Shown here piece by piece: positions 18,484-27,531 of a DNA stretch of 64,000 nt (position 1 is its first letter; every line of letters begins with the position of its first letter). The notes under the pieces were generated by a model. It saw only the letters and a program-made list of their open reading frames with translations, was not told the origin of the DNA and searched no databases. The stretch is taken from positions 119,047 through 183,046 of the forward strand of contig JAOAPY010000031.1 in the NCBI GenBank assembly GCA_025463135.1, written 5' to 3'. This DNA comes from Acidobacteriota bacterium (GTDB lineage Bacteria > Acidobacteriota > Blastocatellia > Pyrinomonadales > Pyrinomonadaceae). Both the position numbers and the translations under genes were made by a program.

Positions 18484-19152
18484 TCAGGGACTACAGCGCG
18501 CCACCAGGGCATGTTTGAGTTGCACCGGCTTCACTGGTTTCTCGCCATCCAGTGCGGCATGGTTGATTGTATCCGCAACTTCGATTCCCTTCACGACGCG
18601 GCCAAAGGCGGCGAACTTTCCGTCAAGATGATGACCCTCGCCCACCAGAATAAAAAAATGTGTCGTGGCGGAGTTTGGTTCCTCTGTGCGGGCCATGGAA
18701 ACAATTCCGCGCACGTGCTTAACATCGCTCGGTTCGTCCGGAAGCTTATGGCCCATGCGGCTTGCCAGGGCCGCGCCCCAGTGTTCGCTGGTAAAAAGAT
18801 TGCCGCCCTGAATCACGAAGTCCTTTACGATGCGAGAGAAGTTGGTTGTATCCAGGGCGCCGGTGGCGCTGAGGTTCAGAAAGTTTCGCACGGCCTCAGG
18901 GGCCACTTCGGGCATCATCTCGATGATGATCGCGCCCGCCTCAGTATCAAGAGTCACGCATTGTCCGGCCATCTTCTCCGGCGCCACGCCGTCAAATGGC
19001 TCCTTGGCCGGCTCGGGAATCCCGGTGGGTCGGGCATTGGCTTTCTTCGCCGTGTCCGCGGGACTTTGTGTCTGGCCCTGCGCGAACGCGCCCAGTGCAA
19101 CAGCTAGCGCGAAGCAAGTAGCGAGAAAGAAATGTTTGAAACTATAGTTCAC
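18484..19152 (-). CDS. Exported cyclophilin-type peptidyl-prolyl isomerase
   Basis: 222 residues from a GTG start. Residues 1-25 form a signal peptide (FFLATCFALAVALGAFAQG). The rest is a bacterial-type cyclophilin: VTLDTEAGAIIIEMMPEVAPEAVRNFLNL, the FSRIVKDFVIQGGN catalytic strand, RGIVSMARTEEPNSATTHFFI, and FGRVVKGIEVADTI. It should fold proteins in the periplasm. It lies between trpG and trpE; nothing ties it to tryptophan synthesis. Confidence 0.95.
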   Translation of the reverse strand: MNYSFKHFFLATCFALAVALGAFAQGQTQSPADTAKKANARPTGIPEPAKEPFDGVAPEKMAGQCVTLDTEAGAIIIEMMPEVAPEAVRNFLNLSATGALDTTNFSRIVKDFVIQGGNLFTSEHWGAALASRMGHKLPDEPSDVKHVRGIVSMARTEEPNSATTHFFILVGEGHHLDGKFAAFGRVVKGIEVADTINHAALDGEKPVKPVQLKHALVARCSP

Positions 19153-19210
19153 AAGTGAATTCCGATTAGTTTGGTCGATCCCTAAGTCGTGCGACGTACG
19201 CGACAGGTGC

Positions 19211-19294
19211 TTAGAGTACCGACTTCAGTCGGGTTTTTGATCCTGGATCAGAGATCCCGAATGAAACACCCGACTGAAGTCGGTACTCTAAACG
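19211..19294. repeat. Dispersed palindrome, family D (GAGTACCGACTTCAGTCGGG)
   Basis: Arms ttagagtaccgacttcagtc and gactgaagtcggtactctaa are near-perfect inverses. It lies between trpE and the cyclophilin gene. The core acttcagt is shared with family C and with the shorter palindrome at 35182-35211. Confidence 0.85.
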
Positions 19295-19303
19295 CTTGTA
19301 GGT

Positions 19304-20839
19304 TCACAGTCCTCTCTCCGCCAATTCAATGGCACGGAACAGCCCACGCGCCTTGTTCAGCGTCTCGGCGTACTCGTGCTCGGGCACTGAGTCGGCAACG
19401 ATGCCGGCGCCGGCCTGCACGGACGCCTTGCCGTTTCGCAATTCAATAGTGCGAATCGCAATGCAGGAATCAAGATTATCCGCATAATCGAGATATAGCA
19501 CCGCGCCCGCGTAGATGCCGCGCCGGTCGGGCTCAAGCTCCTTAATGATTTCCATGGCGCGAATCTTCGGCGCGCCGCTAACGGTGCCGGCGGGAAAACA
19601 CGACGCCAGCGCGTCGAAACGATCGAGCCCATCGCGCAAGCGTCCACGTAAACTGGTCACCAGATGCTGCACGTGGGAATAGCGCTCGACTGACATCAAC
19701 TCTTCGACCTTCACTGAACCATAGTCAGCCACCCGACCCAAATCGTTGCGGCCCAGGTCGACAAGCATCAGGTGTTCGGCCACTTCTTTCTCGTCGGTCT
19801 TGAGATCCTCGCCTAACATCCAGTCCTCGGTCTCGGTCGCGCCGCGCTTGCGTGTGCCGGCAATCGGTCGATAGTCGAGCCGTTGCCCGTGACAGCGGAC
19901 CAGCATCTCAGGCGAGGCGCCAATAATTGTGTCCGGACCACAACGCAGAAAGAACATGTAGGGCGACGGGTTAATCGCACGCAAAGCACGATAGATGCTT
20001 ATCGGCTCGCCCGCATAATCCGTAGTGAGCCGTTGTGAAAGAACCACCTGATAACAATCGCCCGCTACGATGTGCTCCTGAATGCGGCGCACGCCATCTT
20101 CGAATCCGCGACGCGTCCAATTCGAAGTGGGCCCGGGCTTTTCAACCTCAGGCTCGTTGTTTCCTCTTGAAGGACTGCTTAAAGGATTACTGTTCAAGAG
20201 CTCTGCTTCGATGCGGGCGGTGCGTTCCACGGCCGCATCATAAAGCTCACGCAAGCGCGCTCTACTGCCCTGGGCTTCTTCCGTAAAAACGATGGCGCTG
20301 ATTTCCATCAGTTGCCGCAGACGATCAAAGGCAATCACATTACGATAGAACATCCAAAGCGCATCGGTGGGCAGATCCAGCGGTTGTGTCTCGGAAGCCT
20401 TGAAAGCCGCGTCCTTCCCTTCCAACACCGGCTCGAACCAACGGGCAGCATCGTAAGCGAGATAGCCGACCGCGCCGCCGGAAAACGGCGCCAGGCCAGG
20501 GCGGCGCGCCAACATACGTTCGCGAAAATAGTCACGGACAAAATCCACCGCGCGGATCGCCAGGGTCTCGCGCTTGCCATGGCGATCGACGAATGTCACA
20601 TCGCCACAGCCACGCACAATCATCTCCGGATCAATACCCAGAAACGAATAGCGCGCGATTCGTTCGCCACCTTCAATTGATTCCAACAGAAACGAATACG
20701 GCCGGCCTTCAGCCAGGCGGAGAAATGCGCTCACCGGCGTTTGCAGGTCAGCCAGTACGGCGCGCACGACCGGCACCACATTGCCCTGGCCGGCCTCGCG
20801 TTCAAAGTCCTCGAATGTTGATGGTTTTAGATCGAGCAT
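19304..20839 (-). CDS. trpE: Anthranilate synthase component I
   Basis: 511 residues; makes anthranilate from chorismate with TrpG. N-terminal feedback-site region RPYSFLLESIEGGERIARYSF has the LLES motif. The chorismate-binding domain shows GDCYQVVLSQRL, SPYMFFLRCG, GASPEMLVRC, PIAGTRKRG, DLGRNDLGRV, PAGTVSGAPKIRAMEII, and GIYAGAVLYL. It is the most upstream trp gene on this strand. Confidence 0.97.
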   Translation of the reverse strand: MLDLKPSTFEDFEREAGQGNVVPVVRAVLADLQTPVSAFLRLAEGRPYSFLLESIEGGERIARYSFLGIDPEMIVRGCGDVTFVDRHGKRETLAIRAVDFVRDYFRERMLARRPGLAPFSGGAVGYLAYDAARWFEPVLEGKDAAFKASETQPLDLPTDALWMFYRNVIAFDRLRQLMEISAIVFTEEAQGSRARLRELYDAAVERTARIEAELLNSNPLSSPSRGNNEPEVEKPGPTSNWTRRGFEDGVRRIQEHIVAGDCYQVVLSQRLTTDYAGEPISIYRALRAINPSPYMFFLRCGPDTIIGASPEMLVRCHGQRLDYRPIAGTRKRGATETEDWMLGEDLKTDEKEVAEHLMLVDLGRNDLGRVADYGSVKVEELMSVERYSHVQHLVTSLRGRLRDGLDRFDALASCFPAGTVSGAPKIRAMEIIKELEPDRRGIYAGAVLYLDYADNLDSCIAIRTIELRNGKASVQAGAGIVADSVPEHEYAETLNKARGLFRAIELAERGL

Positions 20840-20926
20840 GTGGCAATAGAACTCTAGCGTACTTTGGGGGAAGGAATCTAGAACTAACTTGAAGAGGGTC
20901 TTTGGTCTTTGGTCTTCGCAGTTACA

Positions 20927-21712
20927 TCAGAGCAATCGATTTGCTGCCAGCCAATGACCGCCATCGACCACCAGCACCGCCCCATTGATAAAATTTGCGG
21001 CGTCCGAGCAAATGAAAACAGCCGCATTCTCAATGTCTTTGATAAGACCAAAACGCCCCAGCGGAATACGTTGTCTGAGTTTCTCTTTGATGGGTTCCGG
21101 AACCAAGCGCTTCATCCCTTCAGTATCAGCGATGGGACCCGGAGCAATCGCGTTGACGCGAATCCCATGACGGCCCCATTCGACAGCAAGGTTGCGCGTC
21201 AGAGCGTCGACCCCGGCCTTGGCCGCGGAGACATGAAGTTGCATCGGCGTGCCGAGATAGTGCAGCGTCGCGCTGATATTCAGAATTTGACCGCGATGTT
21301 GTTTCAGCTCTTCAAAGGCAGCGCGGCAGACGTTGAAGGTCCCCTTCAAATCGATATCCACCACTGAGCCAAAACCATTCGGCGACAACTGATCAGCGGG
21401 ACAGAGAAAGTTTCCGGCGGCGCCATTCACAACGATATCAATCTTGCCAAAGTGCTCAACCGTAGCGGCGATGGCTTTCGCCACTTCATCAGGATTGCGC
21501 ACATCAGCGGCCACGGCAAAAGCCCGTCCGCCCTGTTCGTTAATTACTGCAGCAGCCGGTTCCAGATGATCGATCTGCCGGCTGACGAGTGCCACTCCCG
21601 CGCCCGCTTCCGCCAGTGCGCGCGCTACGCCGCCGGTGATGCCTGTGCCGCCGCCGGTGACGAAGGCCACGCGATCTTTCAATAGTCCAGCGATGAAGAT
21701 TTGTTGGGTCAT
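20927..21712 (-). CDS. 2,4-dienoyl-CoA reductase-like SDR
   Basis: 261 residues, short-chain dehydrogenase fold. Cofactor motif TGGGTGITGG near residue 18; NGAAGNFLCPADQLSPNGF is characteristic of the NADPH 2,4-dienoyl-CoA reductase group. The usual YxxxK is replaced by HVSAAKAG, with Lys kept and no Tyr; that is also normal in that group. It probably acts in breakdown of unsaturated fatty acids, but another enoyl/dienoyl substrate is possible. Start at 21712 is set by ggaagga 7 nt upstream; the longer frame runs into a palindrome. Confidence 0.88.
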   Translation of the reverse strand: MTQQIFIAGLLKDRVAFVTGGGTGITGGVARALAEAGAGVALVSRQIDHLEPAAAVINEQGGRAFAVAADVRNPDEVAKAIAATVEHFGKIDIVVNGAAGNFLCPADQLSPNGFGSVVDIDLKGTFNVCRAAFEELKQHRGQILNISATLHYLGTPMQLHVSAAKAGVDALTRNLAVEWGRHGIRVNAIAPGPIADTEGMKRLVPEPIKEKLRQRIPLGRFGLIKDIENAAVFICSDAANFINGAVLVVDGGHWLAANRLL

Positions 21713-21726
21713 AATGTGATCCTTCC

Positions 21727-21804
21727 TTTGCATGCTTTGCGTCTTTGCGAGAGGCTCTTCAATGGCGACAAAGAATTTCCCGCAAAGGCGCAAAGCATGC
21801 AAAG
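21727..21804. repeat. Family A palindrome
   Basis: Arms tttgcatgctttgcgtcttt and gcgcaaagcatgcaaag, with ttcccgc in the right arm. It lies a few bases upstream of the reductase ribosome site, so any promoter sits beyond or inside it. Confidence 0.85.
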
Positions 21805-21873
21805 AAAGTTCGATTCAAAACTTGACTCCCTTGCATCAAGCTTGCGCTACACAGGATTCTAGATGGGCGTGGT

Positions 21874-23781
21874 CTAGCCACCTGCGATGAACGGTCGGGA
21901 TTGCACGATGTACAACTGCCCGTTCATATAGGCCCATTCGATGTCCTGCTCGCGATTTCCAAAGACGCGCTTTATGCCAAGTGCTGCCTGGACCAAACGC
22001 CTGATCACATTGTCGGTAAGGACCGCGCGCTCGCCGGTGATGGGAATCTCTTTCAAACCGCCGTGCTCATCAAATGTTAACAGGCTGTCTTCGGCAGAAC
22101 GCGTCAGCACTCGGGTCGCATTGGCGCGCGGGCTGTAGATAACCTGTTCCGCGACCTTGGGACCTTCGACCACCTTGCTGCCCAGACCCCGCTTGGCGCT
22201 GATGTAAATCGCGCCTTTGTTGTCTTTGTCGAAGGGATCGGTAGTAATCATCACACCCGAACTTTCCGAGTTCACCCCTTTCTGAATCAGCACGGCCATG
22301 AAAATCTTCATGTGGTCGACGCCGGCGCGCTCACGGGCCTCATACGCTTCAAAATTCCAAAGCGAAGCCCAGACTTTCTTGATTCCTTCAAGAATCTGGT
22401 CCGCACCACGCGCATTGGGGACCGTGGAATACAAACCTGCGCCGCTGAAATTAGGCAGGTCTTCGGAATTCGATGAGCTGCGCACGAACAGACCCTGGCC
22501 GGCAAATGATTTTTCCAGGCGCTGCAAAACGCGCGTGCGCAGTTGCGCATTGAACTTGCCATTTTGCAGTCGTTCGCGCATTTCCGTGAGGCGCTGCCGG
22601 CGATAGGCCGGGTCGTGAACAAACTTCTGATCGTTCAGCAGTTCATAAAGCGCATCATCGAAATTGTTTTCCTTGAGAAACGCGTCGTAGTAATAAAAGG
22701 GGATGGTGAAACCCGCGGGCACGTCGATACCCGGCAGATGCGCGTTCGCCACTTCACCAAGGTTCGCTGATTTGCCTCCGTAGGCGATGCTCATTGCCCT
22801 GTGCTGTTGAGTCAGATCCAGCAGCCGCTTTTCAGAAAGGTCGTAACGCGGCTTCATGATATCGAGCCGCTCAGCCATGCGCTTTTGATAGGCGCGCAAC
22901 TCGTCAGTGTCAGCGCGCTTGACCGAATAACTCTCGCGTTTGGTTTCGAAATTCACCCACCAGCCATCGTATTGCCTGAACAGCTCCTGAGCGTTTTTTA
23001 TGTAGGCGTTGGGAATGCCGCGGCCCTTCGCCAGCAGATTGATGTGCGACAGCGGCGTTGACGGCAAGCTGGTGATGATGCCGGCAACCGGCGGCAGCTG
23101 GATGGGTACTTCGTTGAGCACGATGATTTCGTTGAAGCCGATCTCAACGTGATCATCCAACTTTGGAATGACATGAATACGCCCCAACCCTTTGGCGATA
23201 TTCAACGCCTGGTATTCCTGCTCCTGCGAAATCTCGCTCTGCGATACACGCTGTAACCCGGCAAGCGGTGCCGAGACTTCATCCTGGCGTGTCGAGTTGG
23301 GTTTGAACGCCAGGGCGGTAAAGAAAGTCTTGTTAAGTATGTCGTACGTTAACTTGATTTGGTCGGCGGGAATCAAATCACCTTCCCAAAACTCAAACGT
23401 CCAGCGCTTGACCGGCGTTTGATAAGCAACCGTGCCCATGATGAAGCGACGATTAGGCTTCAAATAATTATTTTCAAAAAACACACGGCCGCGTTCCAGG
23501 GACAAATAGGTGCCATTAACAAAATCCTTGTGGAAGGCATAGCGTTTGGTATTGACGTAATAGATCCGGTTGTTGTCTTTGCGGTCGATAACAAAAAGCG
23601 CGTGCGGCAACGCGTATGGTGTGTTTGGATCATAGGTGACTGCCAGTGAGTCAAACTGCTCGCGAGTTGCAATCGCCGGCAGGGAACGTTCTTTCGAAGC
23701 TGGGACTACCTGAGTGGCGTTGACACTGATCAGGACCAACGCGAGCAGGACGAATCGTGCAAGGTGTTGCTTGAACTTCAT
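21874..23781 (-). CDS. Exported PEP synthase / pyruvate phosphate dikinase-like protein
   Basis: About 635 residues. Residues 1-27 look like a signal peptide (FVLLALVLISVNA). A family-specific N-terminal region (30-190) is followed by a swivelling phosphohistidine-type segment with STPLSHINLLAKGRGIPNA (His246), then a PPDK N-terminal ATP-grasp domain: GGKSANLGEV, VPAGFTIPF, GLFVRSSSNSEDLPNFSGAGLY, VMITTDPF, EWAYMNGQLYIVQSRP. Thus His domain precedes ATP-grasp, the reverse of PEP synthase, and the PEP-binding barrel is missing. An ATP-using fold outside the cytoplasm would be strange. The longer frame to 23880 hides the signal peptide; start chosen accordingly. Function unknown. Confidence 0.8.
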   Translation of the reverse strand: MKFKQHLARFVLLALVLISVNATQVVPASKERSLPAIATREQFDSLAVTYDPNTPYALPHALFVIDRKDNNRIYYVNTKRYAFHKDFVNGTYLSLERGRVFFENNYLKPNRRFIMGTVAYQTPVKRWTFEFWEGDLIPADQIKLTYDILNKTFFTALAFKPNSTRQDEVSAPLAGLQRVSQSEISQEQEYQALNIAKGLGRIHVIPKLDDHVEIGFNEIIVLNEVPIQLPPVAGIITSLPSTPLSHINLLAKGRGIPNAYIKNAQELFRQYDGWWVNFETKRESYSVKRADTDELRAYQKRMAERLDIMKPRYDLSEKRLLDLTQQHRAMSIAYGGKSANLGEVANAHLPGIDVPAGFTIPFYYYDAFLKENNFDDALYELLNDQKFVHDPAYRRQRLTEMRERLQNGKFNAQLRTRVLQRLEKSFAGQGLFVRSSSNSEDLPNFSGAGLYSTVPNARGADQILEGIKKVWASLWNFEAYEARERAGVDHMKIFMAVLIQKGVNSESSGVMITTDPFDKDNKGAIYISAKRGLGSKVVEGPKVAEQVIYSPRANATRVLTRSAEDSLLTFDEHGGLKEIPITGERAVLTDNVIRRLVQAALGIKRVFGNREQDIEWAYMNGQLYIVQSRPFIAGG

Positions 23782-23880
23782 AGGTCTTATGGGATGACTT
23801 GCGAGCTGTCCGCGCCGCCTCAGTCCCGGAGGGACTGAACCCAGAACATTATGCCGCATCTTTCTCCTCAATGGCTTCAA

Positions 23881-24333
23881 TTAAGAAGAGGGATCGTAAA
23901 CGGAGAATTCCGTCTTGCCATACTCAAAATACTTTATCATTAGCGGCTTCGTTTCAGTTTCCCAATCCAGGGTCCCCAATCCGGCGCCCGCGCCGGGTAC
24001 CGCAACGCTTTCAACGCCGCGTTTGGCGCAATAGCGTTCCAGCTTTCTCAGGCCCGTGTTTAGAAAGGACGAGGTGCTGTCGTCCGTCTCTCCCTGGGTA
24101 GCAATGTAGATGATGCCGGGACGATTCTTCGCGGGCGCGACTACGAAGAGATCCCCACCCAGGAATTTATTGCCGCGGGCAAACTGTCTCAAGTGTTTTT
24201 GCGCATCGGGCCACTTCGAAGAAATGCGCGCAGCCAAACCAGCTCCCGGGTTTTCCTGCGTGCCTGTCGTTACCCCAGTGACAATGTATTGTGAAGTCGC
24301 GCGCAGAACATCGCCGGAAACAAATTTAATCAT
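23881..24333 (-). CDS. Macro-domain protein (ADP-ribose binding/hydrolysis)
   Basis: About 150 residues, one macro domain: KFVSGDVLRA at the first strand, GVTTGTQENPGAGLA where ADP-ribose contacts lie, IIYIATQGE, and VAVPGAGAGLGTLDWE, which resembles the DarG/TARG1 branch. Such proteins remove ADP-ribose from nucleic acid or protein. No DarT-like toxin is adjacent. The ATG at 24333 is preferred to a TTG at 24342. It is divergent from rsmG, with 37 bp between. Confidence 0.75.
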   Translation of the reverse strand: MIKFVSGDVLRATSQYIVTGVTTGTQENPGAGLAARISSKWPDAQKHLRQFARGNKFLGGDLFVVAPAKNRPGIIYIATQGETDDSTSSFLNTGLRKLERYCAKRGVESVAVPGAGAGLGTLDWETETKPLMIKYFEYGKTEFSVYDPSS

Positions 24334-24370
24334 GAGTGCCAATCATCCGTGATAAAAGAGCATACCACTA

Positions 24371-25003
24371 ATGAATTCACAATCGTCACAGGTAAAGGAA
24401 TTTCGGGCGACGCTGCGAACCCGGTCACAGCGTTATGATTTTGACCTCGACGAGAAGGTTGTCGCGCGGTTGTGTGACTTTTACGCTTTGCTATTGACTT
24501 GGAATCCTCGTATGCATCTGGTCGCGCCATGTACGCCGGCAGAGTTTGCCACGCGGCATGTGCTTGAGTCGCTGCTGTTGTTGCCGCACCTGGCGAGGTC
24601 TGCGCGCGTTGCTGATATTGGCTCTGGCGCTGGTTTGCCAATCATTCCCAATCTGATAGCGCGCCCGGACATTCAGGCGATCCTCTTTGAGTCTTCAAAG
24701 AAGAAAGCCGTGTTTCTAAGAGAGGCGCTGCGCGTAACCAGGGTGGTGGACCAAGCCGGCGTGATAGCGGAGAGATTTGAAGATGTCGCGACTCCAGCAG
24801 TCGGGTTCGTTACTTGCCGGGCGCTGGACCGTTTCTCGGAACTGTTTCCCGAGCTGATCGATTGGGCGCCGCGTCCTTGCACCCTGTTGCTGTTTGGCGG
24901 CGCCGGTCTGCAGCAGGAAATTGAAAAAGCGAAGCTCGAGTTTTCGGCCTTTAAAATTCCTGATACCGAGCGCCGGTTTTTGTTTAGCGTTACGAAGCTA
25001 TGA
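24371..25003 (+). CDS. rsmG: 16S rRNA (guanine527-N7)-methyltransferase
   Basis: 210 residues. Motifs: FYALLLTWNPRMHLVAP, TRHVLESLLLLP, ADIGSGAGLPIIPNLIARPDI (SAM site), LFESSKKKAVFLREAL, and VTCRALDRFSEL. The enzyme methylates G527 of 16S rRNA. Length is normal. The gene stands alone; the usual mnmG and parA neighbours are absent. Confidence 0.93.
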   Translation: MNSQSSQVKEFRATLRTRSQRYDFDLDEKVVARLCDFYALLLTWNPRMHLVAPCTPAEFATRHVLESLLLLPHLARSARVADIGSGAGLPIIPNLIARPDIQAILFESSKKKAVFLREALRVTRVVDQAGVIAERFEDVATPAVGFVTCRALDRFSELFPELIDWAPRPCTLLLFGGAGLQQEIEKAKLEFSAFKIPDTERRFLFSVTKL

Positions 25004-25040
25004 ATTAGATCAGAGATTTGAATTATTGAACTCTCAAATC

Positions 25041-25170
25041 CACGGGCGAGACGCCCGTGCCGCACTTCGACCTATCAAAGATGAATGAATCCCACGCAAG
25101 GCGCACAAGTGCGCTTTCTAAACAACCATGGGTGAATTGGAAGACGGCACAAGTGCGCTTCTAAACGATC
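25041..25170. repeat. Cluster of short palindromic repeats
   Basis: Holds cacgggcgagacgcccgtg (25041-25059), the family seen at 2994 and 27671, then two copies of gcacaagtgcgctttctaaac-like sequence (about 25105 and 25150). The latter recurs at 58822 and, in changed form, near 9303-9362. Confidence 0.6.
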
Positions 25171-25232
25171 TGAATGATCCAGGCATGGGAACAAAATATC
25201 CCCGCTACACCCACCCCCTACACTCCAGTTCC

Positions 25233-25688
25233 CTACCGCCGATGCACGACAACTTCACTCTGTGGTGGCGTCCCTGGTGTGTAGGTCGCAACCGCGGTTT
25301 CATGAACCTGACTACCCCAAACAACCAGTGAAGCGTAAGGGTCGACCCTCGCTTTAGCGCCTTCTCTGGCAATATTAGTGAGCCAATCAATCGCCCGCGA
25401 GATAATACTGGCCCGTATAGTACGCGCGGGAAAATCCACCTCGCCAGTCTCGTCCGCGCGACGTGCTTCTTCATGACCGGCGGACTCCAGTAGATAATGT
25501 TGCCAATGTTCGGTGACGCTGATGCCTGGCACCATCGCGCCCGTCTCGTCGACTATGCGCAAGTGCCAACGCGATACCGTGGTGGACTGGAACGGGAAAA
25601 GGAGAATGATGAGGAGCAGGACAAAAGCGCCGGCTAGCCAGGCCCACCAGCGCTTTGATACTTCAGAAATCCTACCGAACAACGTCAA
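25233..25688 (-). CDS. Membrane-anchored hypothetical protein
   Basis: 151 residues from a TTG start, 17 bases of which overlap the end of the S55 peptidase gene. After a short cytoplasmic lead (SKRWW) comes one strong membrane segment, AGAFVLLLIILLFPF. The rest is outside and contains HLRIVDETGAMVPGISVTEHWQHYL, which looks like an Ig- or carboxypeptidase-regulatory-like beta sandwich. I do not recognise the family. The overlap implies translational coupling with the peptidase. Confidence 0.6.
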   Translation of the reverse strand: MTLFGRISEVSKRWWAWLAGAFVLLLIILLFPFQSTTVSRWHLRIVDETGAMVPGISVTEHWQHYLLESAGHEEARRADETGEVDFPARTIRASIISRAIDWLTNIAREGAKARVDPYASLVVWGSQVHETAVATYTPGTPPQSEVVVHRR

Positions 25689-27531
25689 TACCGATTAGTT
25701 GCTGCCCCGAAATTACAAAGTCGGCGGCCGGCAGTTCCATCTCGAAAACCGGCGATAGCGGTGTTGGGATGTACCCGCCCGACGTCCGGTCGCTGTTGAG
25801 TGTGGCCACCATCGAAGGCGGCAGGTTCGGCAATTCATTGGTGCCAATCACGGCGCCCGGAGTAAGGCGAAACAGCTTTACGTACAAGCGATCACTCTTC
25901 TTGACCTTGTTGATGGCTGTCACTAATTGTCCCAAATCGCGCGGCACAAACATCTTCGAAGATGAACCTTCCTGCAGAGCTCCACCGTCACCAACAAAGA
26001 TCAGCAACTGCCCGGTCGGCAAATCCGCGGGAATCTGAATGGGAATGCGTTGCACGAATTGCTTACCGGAATCAGTACGCACGTAGGCTTGTATCTCGAC
26101 CTTTTCGCCACGTCTTACTTCGGTTCGATCGAGCGAGATGCGTTCCAGGTTGGCCGCATATTTTGTGTCAGTGGAAGTGACGTCAAGCGTAACACCGTCA
26201 AGCTGAACATCGTCAAAGCCGCTGCCCAGCAAAGACGAGATCGGCGCCGCCACAGACGCGGCAGCCATCATGGCCGAATTCACCGCCGAAAAGCGTCGAT
26301 CGACAGTAATGGGATCCTGGCCCTTCACCTTGATCTCGCCCTTGATACTGATAGTCGCATCACCCAGCGCGCGCTCGCTGGAAGTTATCGTGTTAAAGAG
26401 AGTGATATTCAGAAGTAACGGCGTCAGAAAGGAATCGTTCGCAACTTCATAGGAAAACGTTTCGGTGCGATCGCGACTGGTGTGCAGCGTAATTTTCACC
26501 GGAATCATTTTGGGGGCAACGCCAAGATTGCCAAAAACTCCGGTGGCGCGATCCTGCGAAATTGAACCCACCATCTGGCCAGGGACGGCCAGCTTGAACG
26601 AATTGTTGACATTGGGAATGACGGTCACAACGGAAGCTTCGGTCATCGGCATATCCGACGCACCAAGACTCAGGAACGGATGGCCAAAAGCATAAATGCG
26701 ATCGCCATCGCGGAAGGTGACTGTGCCCGAAGCCGCCAGCGAATAATCGCCACGCACTAGTTGCACGCTAATCGAAGTTCCCGGAAGGAGCGTCTTTTCG
26801 GTGGCAGGCGCGAGTGAGGTGATCGCGGCAGCGCCTCCCGCACCAGCAACAGGTAAAAGACCATTCGCTATTAACTGCGCTGAAAACTGAGAGAGTGTTT
26901 CCTGGCTAATACCTCCAAACACCACCGGAGTCGCGATGGGCATCATCTGCTGGCCCAGCAACGGAATAAGTGGTGAGCCGGATGCAACAGAAGCGATCAA
27001 AGGCGCCCCACTTATGACGGGACGCGGCAGCATCGGCTTCCATTCCGTGCCTGCCAATTGAGCAAAGGAAACCGCACGCGGCTCTCTGGCTTTCTGAGTC
27101 TCGCTGCCATTCCCTTTCTCGAAAATCTCAATCATCTCCTTGATAGGAGTAATGCCGGCTATCGGTTCTTTGGAAAACGGGAAACTAAAGGCGATAGCCC
27201 CCACCAGGCGGCCATCGATGTAAACCGGCGAGCCCGACATCCCGGCGAACACGCTGGTTCTGTCGACATTATTCCCACTCAATCTGGCTATGATTCCCGA
27301 TTGATGCGGGCCCGGGAAACCGGGCAGGACTCCCAGAATTTCCACGCCAAATTCCTGCGGCTCGCTGCCCGCGAACACAGTGCGCGCGATGCCTTTCATC
27401 CCCGGCCGCAGCTCTTCCAAAGGAAAGAACCGCGGATCGGCTGCCGGAGTTTTTACAAGCTTTTGACCGTTGGCGGATCCGAGGGCCAGGAAAGAAATGG
27501 CAATCGCCAGGATAAGTACAAATCTTTTCAT
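25672..27531 (-). CDS. SpoIVB-type S55 peptidase domain protein
   Basis: 619 residues with signal peptide (MKRFVLILAIAISFLALGSA). Residues 40-260 match the S55 domain: LRPGMKGIARTVFAG, FGVEILGVLPGF, and the nucleophile block VFAGMSGSPVYIDGRLVGAI near residue 99. Later: DGDRIYAFGHPFLSLG, the second conserved S55 block. The C-terminal 250 residues are beta-rich and unassigned. In spore-formers SpoIVB signals sigma-K activation; here, with no sporulation genes in view, it must serve another purpose. It is followed by a coupled membrane protein. Confidence 0.88.
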   Translation of the reverse strand: MKRFVLILAIAISFLALGSANGQKLVKTPAADPRFFPLEELRPGMKGIARTVFAGSEPQEFGVEILGVLPGFPGPHQSGIIARLSGNNVDRTSVFAGMSGSPVYIDGRLVGAIAFSFPFSKEPIAGITPIKEMIEIFEKGNGSETQKAREPRAVSFAQLAGTEWKPMLPRPVISGAPLIASVASGSPLIPLLGQQMMPIATPVVFGGISQETLSQFSAQLIANGLLPVAGAGGAAAITSLAPATEKTLLPGTSISVQLVRGDYSLAASGTVTFRDGDRIYAFGHPFLSLGASDMPMTEASVVTVIPNVNNSFKLAVPGQMVGSISQDRATGVFGNLGVAPKMIPVKITLHTSRDRTETFSYEVANDSFLTPLLLNITLFNTITSSERALGDATISIKGEIKVKGQDPITVDRRFSAVNSAMMAAASVAAPISSLLGSGFDDVQLDGVTLDVTSTDTKYAANLERISLDRTEVRRGEKVEIQAYVRTDSGKQFVQRIPIQIPADLPTGQLLIFVGDGGALQEGSSSKMFVPRDLGQLVTAINKVKKSDRLYVKLFRLTPGAVIGTNELPNLPPSMVATLNSDRTSGGYIPTPLSPVFEMELPAADFVISGQQLIGIDVVR

